A stretch of 64,000 nt of DNA from Hofstenia miamia (Eukaryota; Xenacoelomorpha; Acoela): positions 713,476 through 777,475 of the forward strand of contig SCFE01000041.1 in NCBI GenBank assembly GCA_004352715.1, read 5' to 3'. The notes beneath the pieces are model-generated. The model made no database searches. It was not told where the DNA came from and saw only the letters and a list, made by a program, of their open reading frames with translations. Positions 48,201-59,736 of this stretch are shown piece by piece; positions within the stretch are counted from its first letter, which is position 1, and the number at the start of each line of letters is the position of its first letter. The position numbers were made by a program, and so were the translations under genes.

Positions 48201-49773
48201 TACTGTTGATTAACATGAATGCATGGTAATTACAAGCTATTATTTAGTGAGCTGAGAGAAAACAAATCATTGAGTTTTTTATTTTGTATTTAGCTGGATA
48301 AAAAGTTATGAGACAAATAGGGTAGTACTGATCAAGCAAGTTATGAATTTCTCTTTCCCTGGATAGCACTTTGGCTAGAAGCCATACAAATTGGTCATCC
48401 TGGATATTTCCTAAACAATTACTAGTTACATAGATGAATTACCAATGTTTTTTCTATATGTTAAGTCTTGTTAGAATTGGGGCTGTTATGATATGCTCAC
48501 TTCTACAACCTTCTGCCATGACAATGATTTCATTAGTGTTTGCATAGCTCCCAGCCCCTGATTCTACACTATAGACCATGTTGATCAAAGGAAGTATTTG
48601 AAGTACAATTAGATTAGAAATCCTAAATGTAATGCTATAATGCATTCAATTGTGCATGCAATCACTGTGACAATAAGAATGTGAATTTTTTTAAAATCTG
48701 TTTAACATATTTTCTAATAATGTCATCATCTGCATAAACTGGGCACAATAAATATTAAATGGCAATTGATTATGACTTTTCACTCCAACTAATCAAGAAT
48801 GCATGCACAGCATGCATCTACTAAAATTATGATATATTAGAATTGCTTAATGATGATTATTTTGTTATAAAAACATTAACTAACTATATCAAGTAATGTT
48901 TCAGTAATAAGCAATGCTTGCAAATTTGTTTCAGAGAAAGTTAATCAGCTTACAATTGTTCATTTTGAGGTGCTTCTTTTCATTTGAATAAATCATGTAG
49001 TGGTTTTGATTTTAAGAGTTTAAAATTACTTGTAAGTATTCTGCCTATTTAATTACTCTCTGTAGTACATGTGTTAACAGCAATTCAAAGAAATGGTTTA
49101 TTTTCTAAATCTACTGATACTCTAGTGTATCTAAGTAAAGCTATTTTGTAAATATTTGTATTCTGTTGGATTCCTAGCTAGATAATATCATAGTGTTCAT
49201 CAGTTGCTCATTAAAAATTTCTTTTGTTCCAAACACAATTCACTTCATCCCTCTTAGATTCATGATACTAGAGTTGTTGCTATAGAATATAACTAATTGA
49301 ATTCCAAAATTAATGTTTGAGATAATTTGAGCAATTTATTCATGTTAAAGCAACATTGAATTTTCATCTAAAATTTCTTGTGGTATAGTAAGAAATCAAC
49401 TTAGTATTATCTCCTTCTTCTACACAGCTTTATGCTCATGCAACTGTTAGTTCAGGAAAATCACCCTATTAATGCTGCCTTCTATACTCCAAATAACTCC
49501 TATGATTATTTTTTTTCTGCTATTAGTGCTCCAACTTCTGCTTGCTGCTTTTATCACTTATTCTGTTACCTTGATAGTCAGCATGTGCAAGTCCCAAAGT
49601 ATCTTAACCTTCTCATTTTGACTCCCTGTGGCTTATGCTCATACAACATATCTCCTGCTTCTGGCTCATACCACTTACTCACATTGGTTTTTTATTCATT
49701 TTAATTTCATTGGCAAATCAACATGGTGGAGACTGATGACTTCATTTCAGTCTTGGGCAAAGCTGTCTGTCAG
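42268..49773. other. Long gene-poor stretch
   Basis: AT-rich, with an (AT)n start, a short (AAT)n near 44647 and no recognised coding or transposon blocks in either strand. The open frames present (46584-46796, 48454-48645, 49432-49704) have no domain signature. The part from about 46000 onward looks slightly less AT-rich but equally featureless; it could be intronic. Confidence 0.5.
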
Positions 49774-50005
49774 TGTAATATTGGTACTGGTTGTTTGCAT
49801 TAGCCAGACCAAATGTTTTTGGTTTAATGTGTAAATTGTAAATATGTTGATTATAATTTTTATATAAGCAAGAGCATTTGTTGTAAATAGAGAACAGCTT
49901 TAGCACAGTTTTAGTGTGTGTTAATATATTCTGCTTGAAGCCATTTCTCTAATAATAGGTCTCTATACATAATTAGGGATCCCTGCAGAAGCAGGAGATA
50001 TTATA
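49774..50005 (+). repeat. 5' LTR of the TRIM-like element
   Basis: Starts TGTAATATT, ends GATATTATA (final CA mutated to TA), and has a TATA-like TATATAAGC box in the middle. A 6-8 base insertion relative to the other LTR lies near 49797 (GCATTAGCCAGACC versus GTACC). Confidence 0.7.
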
Positions 50006-50471
50006 TGGTGGCCCTCATGTGATCAAATGGTCTTCTCTTCACAGTGGAACACTTGTTGGAGTGAGTCAGCTAGTTTACTCTTCACATCTTTCTGCAATAT
50101 GAATCTCAACCAAAAGCAAGATTGAGTGAACAGCTGGTGTTGAATAATTTACACAGGGGATGTCAAGTTGACAATGTGAAATCTCTGGAAATCTTGAATA
50201 ATACATGCTCTTGATGATATGGCATGATTGAGTGGTCATCTTTTAACAGTGGAAAACTTGTTGGAGTGAATCTGAGTCCAACCTGACGTCTTTTGGGATA
50301 TTAATACCAACTAACACAAGTAAGACAACTGCTGGTTGCATGCTTTGAATGGGAGATGTCAATTTGGTGACTTGATCTTAAATAACACAAGATCTTGATG
50401 ATGTATTCTCCACAATCACTATTAGACTCAGAAGAATACAGAAAAAATAGTTAGCCTGGACTGGGGCAGCA

Positions 50472-50695
50472 TGTAATATCAGTACTGGTTGTTTGTACCA
50501 AATGTTTTCTGTTTAGTGTGTAAATTGTAAATATGTTGATAATAATTTGTATATAAGCAAGAGCATTTGTTGCAAATAGAGAGCAGTTTTAGCACAGTTT
50601 TAGTGTGTGTTAATATCTTCTGCCCACAATCATTTCCCTAAGAATAGGTCTCTATATGTAATTAGAGATTATCTGAAAAAGCTGAAGATATTACA
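50472..50695 (+). repeat. 3' LTR of the TRIM-like element
   Basis: Starts TGTAATATC and ends GATATTACA. Preceded by a weak purine-rich tract (GAAGAATACAGAAAAAATAG) that could act as the second-strand primer. Confidence 0.7.
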
Positions 50696-52645
50696 CAAGT
50701 TCCAATATACCATTAGTTAAAACATACCTGAACTTTTGCTCACTATGTACCAACTTTACACATACTGCTATCAGCTGATCTACTGTCTGTAACTCTTTCA
50801 TACATTACCTGTGTTTGTCCCTTATCTTTTTTCTCCTGTCAATATGATTCTACACCCAGTTTTAATTATTGCTTATACTTATGATGCCATTTTCAGGATT
50901 GTAAATGATTCATTTTGGCATGCAAAGACAATCCTAGGGATCATTATTGCTGGTCCAATTTTTGTACAAAATGCTACTTATTTTGAAATTAGATTCCTCA
51001 TTTTTAAGAGACCAATGAATTCCTATGTTGAAAGCTATATAATCTGGAAGAGGTCAGGTGAAAACAATTAATTCAGATGATAATAGAGTAAGCCAAGGGC
51101 TTTTCAAGTGTAACCAGACAGTACCAGATAAGCCATGATTAAGAGTTGATGGCCCATTTCTCCTTTAAGATAACCCACATTTGTTTGAATACACTAGAAA
51201 TATATGGCTAACAGAGAAAACATGTGAGCTTATATTCAATGATAATGGTATAATCTGAACTGCAAAATGGTTGTATTTGAGAAATTTATTTGAATTAGAG
51301 AAAGAAATTGGAATGGTAGCAAATATTTTAAAGTTAGACAAGTTTGCAATTGAGAGGTAGAAAGTTATAACTTGCATTAAAGTATTCTGGGATTAAGCAT
51401 ATACAGCTCTTTTAAATCATCCAGATATATCTGCTGATATCAATGACATCGCAATGTTCATTAAGAAGGCATTGACTTGGGGAAAATCAAGTTAATCATA
51501 AAGGGTTAGGAAAAGTACCAGGCATAATAACGATTTTCAAGGAGTGACAATATTCCCATTTTTACTTTCTCATTCTTTTGAGTGAAATGTGTTTGAAAAT
51601 AAAGGCTACAAGGCAACGACGTCAAATAAAACCATTTTCATGGGATACTGTCATTAACATCTATCACATGTGTTACACCATATAGAGAATAATTTCAGAT
51701 AGCTGCATTAGAGATCTGGAGATACATATTTATTATTATTTTATTACAACCTAACAAATGCTGGAGAACTTAACAATTAAACCATCTTCTCTTGTTTGAA
51801 AATTTGGTGTTAATGTTAATCAAGAGTTCAACAAAAATTCAGCTCATCAATCTCCTTTGTGTTTTAATTTTTATGAGAATAAATTTGAAATTGAGATGAT
51901 ATTCATGTACATATCTGTATATATTAATAGGAAATATCATGAAATATCAGAAATAGAGGTGATGGAACTAAGTACCTACAATTGTAAAAAATATGACAAG
52001 TTGTTTGATGCTCTTGATTACAGAGTCCTTAATCTTCCTTCACATTGTTGTTGCTAGATGACGTTGTTTCACTTTATTTTGTTCAGCACTGTCAAGAATA
52101 ATGTTAGCAGAACTTATTATGTAACATTTTCATTGCAGTATAAGAATTGTACTACTGGAATATGTTAAAATGGCATAGATATATATTTTCAAATATTTTA
52201 CTTAAAAATTATTGCTCAGAGTCAACTCTGTGTTCTGGTAAAATATCTTAGGATTATAATACTGTGTATTATCTGTCAAAATATTGCAATTTCATTAAAT
52301 GGCAAAAATTGTAATTTTCTCTGCTATTGTTGAAATGAAATGATGAAGATATTTGTAGTAAATCTTTCTCAAACAATGTTAATGACTGTCAAATAGATAA
52401 TATATTTTTTCTGGAATATAAATCAATTGCTTCAGTCATGTATCAAGTTCTACAATGAATTGGTCTGTTGTACAGTACACCATGGCATGTACAACAAAAA
52501 CATATATATTAATCCAAAATAAATAATTAAATGAATAAATAAATAAATATATACATACAGTATTCAGACATTTACAAATATTTTTTAGAAATTACAATGT
52601 TTGAAATTAATTTACAGCTCTTCAGAATGAACATAGTAATATCTA

Positions 52646-52678
<33 letters not shown>

Positions 52679-53406
52679 CAAATGTTGTTCTTCCAAAAAA
52701 AATTATGAAGTATTAGCACCCTGGAAAATGCTCTACCGATGTTGTTTATTTCCTTCCTATCATAGAGGCATTTCTGAAGACCTTCAGGGAAACTGTCATG
52801 TCACTTTTGCGTTTGAATTCTTAAGTTGTTCTAATACCCAAAAAGCACACTAATGGCAAAAATACAGAAAAGGATATTGGTATTTCAAATTTTACTCTAA
52901 AAATATAATAATCATTTTCGAATCCTTTTAAATGTAATTTTGAAACTTTTTGAAAAGTTCCTGAATGCCATCTATCGTCAAAATTAAGAACACTGGTAAT
53001 TGTGGTGATTAGCAGATATATTTGAAGATTGATTAAATTTTAAGGAAAATTATTAAATACGAGTTATAATTTATTACATTAACAATTATTTTAAACAAAG
53101 CTCGTACTGTATATTCATTATGAAATTGGTGCAAAACTAGCGTTACTATAAACTTTATAGTATAAAGCAAATACTGCTTTGTCCTCATTTTTAAACAATT
53201 TTATTCAAATCTGTTAAGAAATAATTAAAGCCTTAGATAAGGACACATCCATAAGATCATGAGCACTCATGTAATCATGAAGTTTTGTTCTAGGAACTAT
53301 TCCTGTGCCTGAAGAATATAGAAATATTTTTTATCAGTGAAAAATCCAATTTTTGAAAAAAAACATTCAAGCTCTTACCACACCTATTGTTCAGACAATG
53401 AAATAT
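50696..53406. other. No recognised gene
   Basis: AT-rich; open frames at 50811-51071 and 51857-52057 have no recognisable domains. (AT)n lies at about 52651-52676. Nothing else supportable. Confidence 0.5.
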
Positions 53407-53662
53407 TTTGCTTTCTTGAGAAAACATTGAAAGACTATTCAAAAAAGTCGTGCACAAAGTCAAGTTATCACGCTGCAGGGACTGCGCCAGGTCGCGAATT
53501 AAGNCTTTAATTGATTTACAGGCTTTTGTTTACACGATTGTATGCGTCACACAGTGTTCAACTCNTTTGCTTTCTTGAGAAAACATTGAAAGACTATTCA
53601 AAAAAGTCGTGCACAAAGTCAAGTTATCACGCTGCAGGGACTGCGCCAGGTCGCGAATTAAG
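53407..53662. repeat. 97-bp direct repeat around an N-bounded 60-bp sliver
   Basis: 53407-53503 is repeated at 53566-53662 (offset 159). The intervening piece is bordered by single N at 53504 and 53565. As at 30575, isolated N mark a join where overlapping contig ends were not merged. Confidence 0.8.
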
Positions 53663-54194
53663 GCTGAAATATAAAGATCAGAGAATTTCCTACCTTGCGG
53701 TGTTTTCAAAATTTAAATATCTTCATTCAGTTTTCAATAATAGGCTTTAAATTTTTGAGGAAATCAACACAGATTTTGCAAAATTCCTATTTGAAGGAGG
53801 GCTAAAAGCTATCAGCAAATATATAACCAATAATTTGTGAGAACAAGGCAATATTACCAAAGGGCGCAATTCCATTAAATCAAATTCTAACTGAAATATC
53901 ATTTTTAAAATTTTCACATGTAACTATAAAACATTGCCTGTTAATTATCGTAATGTGTTTGCTTAATTGTTAATTCATCCATTTTCCAAATATCAATGCA
54001 ATATATAAAGTATTCGCAGTTACTTTGCATTTCTCAATTTCCATAGTAATTATATGTATATTTTGCTTCAAAATATATTTATATTAGCGGTTTTGAATTG
54101 TAATTTATGTGCATAATTTCCTTTCTTAACAATTTCATTTTGAAATCATGCATTCAAAATAATAAATGAAGCAATAAATTCTAAAAAAAATTTC
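53663..54194. other. No recognised gene
   Basis: AT-rich sequence without a coding frame or repeat I can identify. Confidence 0.5.
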
Positions 54195-54366
54195 CGGGGT
54201 AGATGCTACCGACACGGGCAAAGGTGTACGGCACTGGTTTCTATGCTACTGGGCACTGACCAGATGTATGGGCTCTGAACGACGTATGATTATTTGTTGT
54301 TGTTGTTGTTCGAGGATCTGAATTCTTATACGTTTGTGATCGATTTATAAGAATATTGTAAATATC

Positions 54367-54413
<47 letters not shown>

Positions 54414-54560
54414 TCGTGTAACACTAAACTTCCATTAGATTTACATCAGAAATTCCAAAATATTACATAAAATATTGTACTAATCACATAAAGTGAATTG
54501 TACTCATCACTATCAGAGAGTATTTCATTGATGGATGTTATGAGAGTTTGAGCATACATG
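54195..54560 (+). repeat. Unclassified interspersed repeat, partial copy III
   Basis: Matches 62690-62960 in the same orientation: a CpG-rich head (GTAGATGCTACCGACACGGG), TTATTTGTTGTTG, an (AT)n or AT-rich spacer, then CGTGTAACA and TTACATAAAATATT. The full-length pattern is seen in the other two copies. Confidence 0.55.
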
Positions 54561-55094
54561 TATAATAACTCACTCGAAGTTTCTCTTATAGTTTAATGCT
54601 ATTTTAGTAAAATAACATTTTGCGGGATTAGGATACGGGCACCAAGAGAACTATTTTTTGATGTAAGGCAACGATCTACGCACGGACTCTACCCTGAATT
54701 ATATTTATCGATTCTGCTGCATACAACTATTGTTAAACATGATCATCGTTTCCCTTGACAAATAGGCTTCTCCATACTAAGCCTCCTGGACTAGCGATTT
54801 TATAAATTTCCAAGTCTAGCTGTTTATTTTAGTTTTAGCAACATTCATTTTTCAATTTTCAATAGAGGTAGTTTTTATATTAGGCCTATTTGTTTTGTTG
54901 ACGTGAATTTTGATGCCTAGCGAATCTATATAAATTCTGTTTTAGATTAGTGAATAGCAAATAATCCAGTTCCGCTATTTGGTAAAAATACATTTAGCAA
55001 TAGAACATGCCAAGAATGTTACTATAACTCTTACCACACTATAATTTAAGGTGTGTACATTTGAAGAGCTATTGAAATATCTTCTAATCTTAAT

Positions 55095-55990
55095 TAATCT
55101 TATTTGCTGATGACTTAAAATTACTTAGCAATGATCTTAAACATTGAAATTAAGATTATTTAAGGTTAAACAATTAGTGCTTAAAAAATAATGCAAAATT
55201 CAATGAGGAAACATTCAGGTGTTAGCAGTTTCTAATAACATTAATAATATGCTTCAAGTAAACTTCAATACCACAGATAGAACATTAAACTCAGTTAGAG
55301 ATTTGGATATTATTATTACACTCAATCTTAACTGGTCCACTCCACCATTTTAAAGAATATTACCTTATAACACCATAGTTTTGACAAAAGAAGTGTCTAC
55401 ATAACTGCAATTAGATCAGTCCTTAATTATGGATCTGTTGCTTTGTATCCCAGCAAATGTGATATTTTTAAAATTTAAAATTTTCAAAAACGCTGTTCGA
55501 AGATGATATTAAATATTCCAGATTAGAAGAAGACATTAATTGAACTGAATTTATTGCCTCTTTCAATGCAATTTCAACTAATTGATCTTTTTCAATTTAA
55601 TAGTATGCTTTGACTACGTTTACCTATATATTCCAAAACAAGGATTACGGCTCTATAATAAAACGCTTTTCAAGTGCAAAATTAACAAGAGTAAAACAGA
55701 TAATTTCTTCTTTAGCAAATTACGTCCATTTAAATACAAATATTGATCTCTTTGATAGATCTTCAAAAGTTAAATGGCAATTAAAAGATTTATTTAAACA
55801 ACAATTTATTGAGTTATTTGCATCTAATAATATTTTTACTCATTTTTTAGTGTGTAATTGTAATATATGCAATTCTAAGAATTTGCTTTATAAGAAATAT
55901 TAAGTTTGTTTTTGTTTTAAAATTAATTTGTCAAATTTCTTTGCTTTATAAGCAATAAAGTCTTTTTGCATTGTATTTCATTGTATGAGG
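55095..55990 (+). pseudogene. LINE 3' half (RT C-terminus and 3' tail)
   Basis: Begins with LFADDLKLLSND near 55105, the RT catalytic box, close to that of the 150-3449 LINE. It continues with TTDRTLNSVRDLDII, DKRSVYITAIRSVLNYGS, and then an open frame at 55610-55903 (TFTYIFQNKDYGSIIKRFSS onward) ending in NCNICNSKNLLYKKY. The 3' end is AATAAAGTCTTTTTGCATTG followed by ATTGTAT repeats, a CR1-style tail. Stops and frameshifts make it inactive; truncated at its 5' side. A second copy of the last 270 bases is at 57648-57917. Confidence 0.75.
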
Positions 55991-56020
55991 AAGTTGTACA
56001 AAAAAGAGGTAGACACACAC

Positions 56021-56023
<3 letters not shown>

Positions 56024-56051
<28 letters not shown>
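56024..56051. repeat. (AT)n microsatellite
   Basis: Pure AT dinucleotide run just downstream of the LINE tail. Confidence 0.9.
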
Positions 56052-56053
<2 letters not shown>

Positions 56054-56284
56054 CTATACATTGTATGTGCATACTTAAACCGTCATAACAATGAAGTATA
56101 GTAAAAACAAAATTATGCACTTTTGGTAACTTTACAGAGAAGTTTAATTTTAGAGCTATAATTCATAGTTAAGTCCCGTTTTTAGTATATTTATCAACAA
56201 GTTTTGTCAATTCATTGACAAATCCTGCATCGAATTGAATGAAGAAAATTAAATGAAAACTGCACTGCACTGATTGTATAACAT

Positions 56285-57640
56285 TGCATAATAAGTATGC
56301 TACATTAATTGAATTCAAACGATATAGAAGTTAACCACTTGTGCTTCTTACATTTCAATTTAAAATATTGTACAATCTCAGAAAAATCTATTTTTCGTAA
56401 ATACATTTTTTTAAGAAAGTACATAATTCCTGATTTTTTAAATATTATTTTCTTTTTTGAAAACGTTTTTGAATTCAATAATGATATATAGGAATAATTT
56501 ATGAGAAATTGAATATCATTGTAGAAAATTTGCAATTACTTTAGTACAAGCATTTATTCATATGTATTCAAAAATTGTACATTTGAACAAAATACGAATT
56601 TATTTACAAATTGTCAAAACAACCTGCGTACAAAGAAATGCATCAATAGTGTTAAAATCCATAATAGATACTGGAAAAGTGCCTTCATCACGAATTCAGC
56701 AAAAATGTGGAATACTCTTCCTACTTATGTCAGAACTGCATCCTCTCTGAATTTGTTTAAGAAATTATTAAAGCAGAACCTGCTAGCAAATCAATATAAA
56801 TATGGCTACTCAGTTAAAACAAACTCTTGGCGAAAATATTTAACTTTTTAGCGTTCTGTAAATATTTTGTTTATATTTGTTTTTAGTTAATTTTAATTTA
56901 TAGTTGTAGCATATTTTAGCCTTTGTGTAATTCATGTTTGTGTATATATATGTCGTTTGTAAATATTGTATATATATGTATATATTCATGTATGTGCATA
57001 CAGTGTTAAATAAAGCTATTAAATAATAATAATAAAAAAACATATATACAAGGAAATTTTGTTACATTTAATTAAATGATTTGCATAAATGAAATTGTGT
57101 GCGTGCTTTGGGAGATTGTGAGCATGGAATTTATTCAAAACTGGTAAAATCTTGCAAAGCAACTATCACTTCTGTTGTGTGCATTATTAAAAGACATTTT
57201 TTTCAAAATTATTATTTTCTAGATATATATCTCTTATACATTAATTTGAAATATTCTCCTTGATTCTCTTGATTAACTTCATTAAATTTCAAAATATTTT
57301 TTATAATAAACAAGAAATTTTTTAATGAGTGTATCTAAGTATATTTTTATCAATGAATGCAATTATTTGATAATAACTGTAAAATGGAACTTTTAAAGTG
57401 GATGAAGACCATGAGTTTTATGTGGCGTAGTGTAATATTTTATGTAATATGTTAAAATTTCTGCCATAAATTTAAGTGTAGGTTAGAGTTACACAAAGTA
57501 CATACTACATATACAGAGATATATAGAATTCTTGTATAGAAAATTGACATTATTTTCCACAAGCAACAACAAATAATAATTTTATATTCCAAGCCCTTAT
57601 GCCTGACCCTTACATCTTTGTCCGTGCCCTACCCCGCCGT
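56285..57640 (-). repeat. Unclassified interspersed repeat, copy I, containing a LINE insertion
   Basis: Reverse-complement match to 62690-63715 across about 930 bp, excluding the LINE insert at 56621-57041. Shared landmarks include TTAACCACTTG, ATAATGATATATAGGAATAA, TTTGCATAAATGAAATTGTG, the CAACAACAAATAA run and the GTGCCC-containing CpG-rich end. No coding content. It may be a non-autonomous element or a segmental duplication near receptor D. Confidence 0.75.
56621..57041 (+). mobile_element. 5'-truncated LINE insertion with identifiable empty site
   Basis: Encodes only the C-terminus of a LINE RT: KMWNTLPTYVRTASSLNLFK then KLLKQNLLANQYKYGY, ending KYLTF-stop near 56850. A 3' UTR finishes in AATAAAGCTATT and an (AAT)n/A tail. 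The matching site in copy II (about 63397-63403) is uninterrupted (TTGTTAAAAC then ATATATAC), and AAAAC flanks both ends here, consistent with a short target duplication. A different family from the 55095 LINE, judging by the tail. Confidence 0.8.
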
Positions 57641-57647
57641 ATCACTG

Positions 57648-57917
57648 AATTAGTAAATTACGTCCATCTAAATTCAAATATTGATATCTTTGATACATCT
57701 TCAAAGCTAAACGGTAATTAATGATATATTTAAACAACAATATATTGATCTTTGTGCATCTAATAATGCTTGAACTCATTTCTTTTTTTTGCAATTGTAT
57801 TGTATGAAATTCCAAGAATTTGTTTTATAAGAAACATTCAGTTTTTAATTTTGTTATATAGTCAAATTTGTTTGCTTAATAAGCAATAAAGTCTTTTTGT
57901 ATTGTATTGCATTAATT
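57648..57917 (+). pseudogene. LINE 3'-end fragment, second copy
   Basis: Aligns with 55713-55985 (AAATTACGTCCAT..AAATTCAAATATTGAT), with stops in frame, and has the same tail AATAAAGTCTTTTTGTATTG followed by TATTGCATT. Severely 5' truncated, it starts right where interspersed repeat copy I ends. Confidence 0.75.
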
Positions 57918-58232
57918 GGTGTCTGAAGGCATTGACGAACAATTATCTGTGCGCCTCTGTATTTTTAGTGCCGCTTATCTAAAATTGTTACTATATATGT
58001 CTATTTTTATAATGCATATGTTTAGTTATTGCTTTTAAATAATATTGCAGTTTTCATAATCTTGGAAAATTAGTAGAACTTTCCTGGAACACTTAGGCAA
58101 ACTCCATGTGAAACGATTATCCAAAATTTGTGGGACAAATATATAATATCAAGAGTTAAAATATGTTCAAAATATTCCTAATTCTGTTAATAACGGAATA
58201 CAGTCCTAATATAGAAAGATATATATTTCAGG

Positions 58233-58396
58233 TTACCTTCTTTAGATTGACTTCTCAATTCTTAAACAGCTTCTACTCTCCAATTCCTGCATATCATGAC
58301 ACTGTTACAATAGATGCCGTGTGCCAGAAGCTGAAAGTGCCCGACATCTTTTCTCACAAAAGATACAAATTTCAAGATTCTTTGGATCTTAGTTGA
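58233..58396 (+). other. Unidentified exon-like open frame
   Basis: After ATATATTTCAG, a plausible splice acceptor ending at 58232, an open frame runs to TGA at 58394-58396 and includes SPIPAYHDTVTIDAVCQKLK then VPDIFSHKRYKFQDSLDLS. Codons such as GCC GTG TGC CAG AAG CTG are GC-richer than the surroundings, as coding sequence tends to be. It could be the last exon of an unseen gene. I do not recognise the family. Confidence 0.3.
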
Positions 58397-59262
58397 ATAT
58401 GAATTTCACTTTCATTTATTTGTTGAAAAACAGCATATTCGCTTTTATAAAGCTTCTGATAAATTGTATATCCAGATTTTTATTTTCAATATATGTTTTG
58501 CCTCATAACTCCCTACTTTTTGATACTATTGTAGGGATGAAGGAAAACATTAAAAAATCTAGGCCTATATTTTGAGGAAATTGCAACACTAATTGTAGAA
58601 TAATGTATAGTTCAATGCATATAGATTCTCAACTTATCCCTAAACATTGAAATGTATTCATTTTTGAGAAGGTTAATTCCACAAATGACAATTATAGAAA
58701 CCATGGACCTTAAATATAGCAAAAACTAATAAATAAGAGGCCACCACGTTTTTTAAGAAAGTGTGAATCTACGGCTATCAAAACAAAGTATATGATCAAG
58801 AGGAAACTTGTGCAATTGATTTGCAAAAATAGTTTGAATAATTTGAATATTCATAAATTCACAAATTGCAAAAGTTTAAAAAAACTGACCAAATTCCCTC
58901 ATTTTACGGTATTGTTTAGAACATTGACGATATTTTTCAAGAGATTGGTAAAATCCTGTGTTGGTATAATTTTTGTTCATTACTACAATCAAATTGTTTA
59001 GAAATTGATAATATTGCGACGTTTTTATGCAATTTGATAAATTTTCATCATCGTTCATATAAAAATCAATCAATGACTTACACTTCATATCAAATTTAAT
59101 TTGCAGATCATCTTTCAAATAATTAAATGCATTTACATTGAGACATCCACATTTCAGCTTTCTGGACTGTTGTCTTAAAGAAATAACAATATGTCATCTT
59201 ACATTTACTATAATATCTTATACATTTATGCTTCTGCAAACAAGTATTTCAAGTATTAATTG

Positions 59263-59310
<48 letters not shown>

Positions 59311-59691
59311 GATTATGATTAAGAGTAGCGAACAGTAATATAAAAAGGCAGCAAAATATATTTAGCTATATTTAACTAATGGGGGTTTATTATTCATTAA
59401 ATTTTTAATTTTGGATTTTCCATTCTCCAGAACACACTCCAAACTTTTTTGTAGATTCAGCATAGCTCGTCTCGATTCAGCGCCTTTCAGATATGCCATT
59501 TTTAAGTAAACTTCAATTTTTACTATTTTTTGAAAGCATATTTAGACACTTGCAATGCATATTAGTTTAGAATTTCAAAAAAAAAATTTTTGAAAAATTT
59601 CATAGTATAAAGCTCAAGTATAAATAATCACATGCGTATACGGTGCCAGTATATACATATTCATATGCATATACATATACTTATGAATATA

Positions 59692-59736
<45 letters not shown>

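Larger units (their letters stand above)
49774..50695 (+). mobile_element. TRIM-like non-autonomous LTR retrotransposon
   Basis: Two direct repeats of 232 bp (49774-50005) and 224 bp (50472-50695) flank 466 bp of non-coding sequence. The 3' LTR starts TGTAATATC and ends GATATTACA, a 9-bp inverted TG...CA pair; the 5' LTR has the same ends with point changes. Each LTR contains TATATAAGCAAGAGC, a TATA-box-like motif. TGGTGGCCC follows the first LTR directly, as a primer-binding site should. The interior holds two diverged tandem units (from CAGTGGAACACTTGTTGGAG at about 50041 and CAGTGGAAAACTTGTTGGAG at about 50241). No target-site duplication is recognisable. The LTRs differ at many positions, so the insertion is old. 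Confidence 0.7.

Noticed and set aside
49432-49834. Two overlapping frames rich in hydrophobic and Cys residues
   Set aside because: Immediately upstream of the TRIM-like element, no domain, and composition explained by CT-rich sequence.
50811-51071. 86-codon frame with hydrophobic stretches
   Set aside because: No family resemblance, no neighbours, length within chance expectation for this window.
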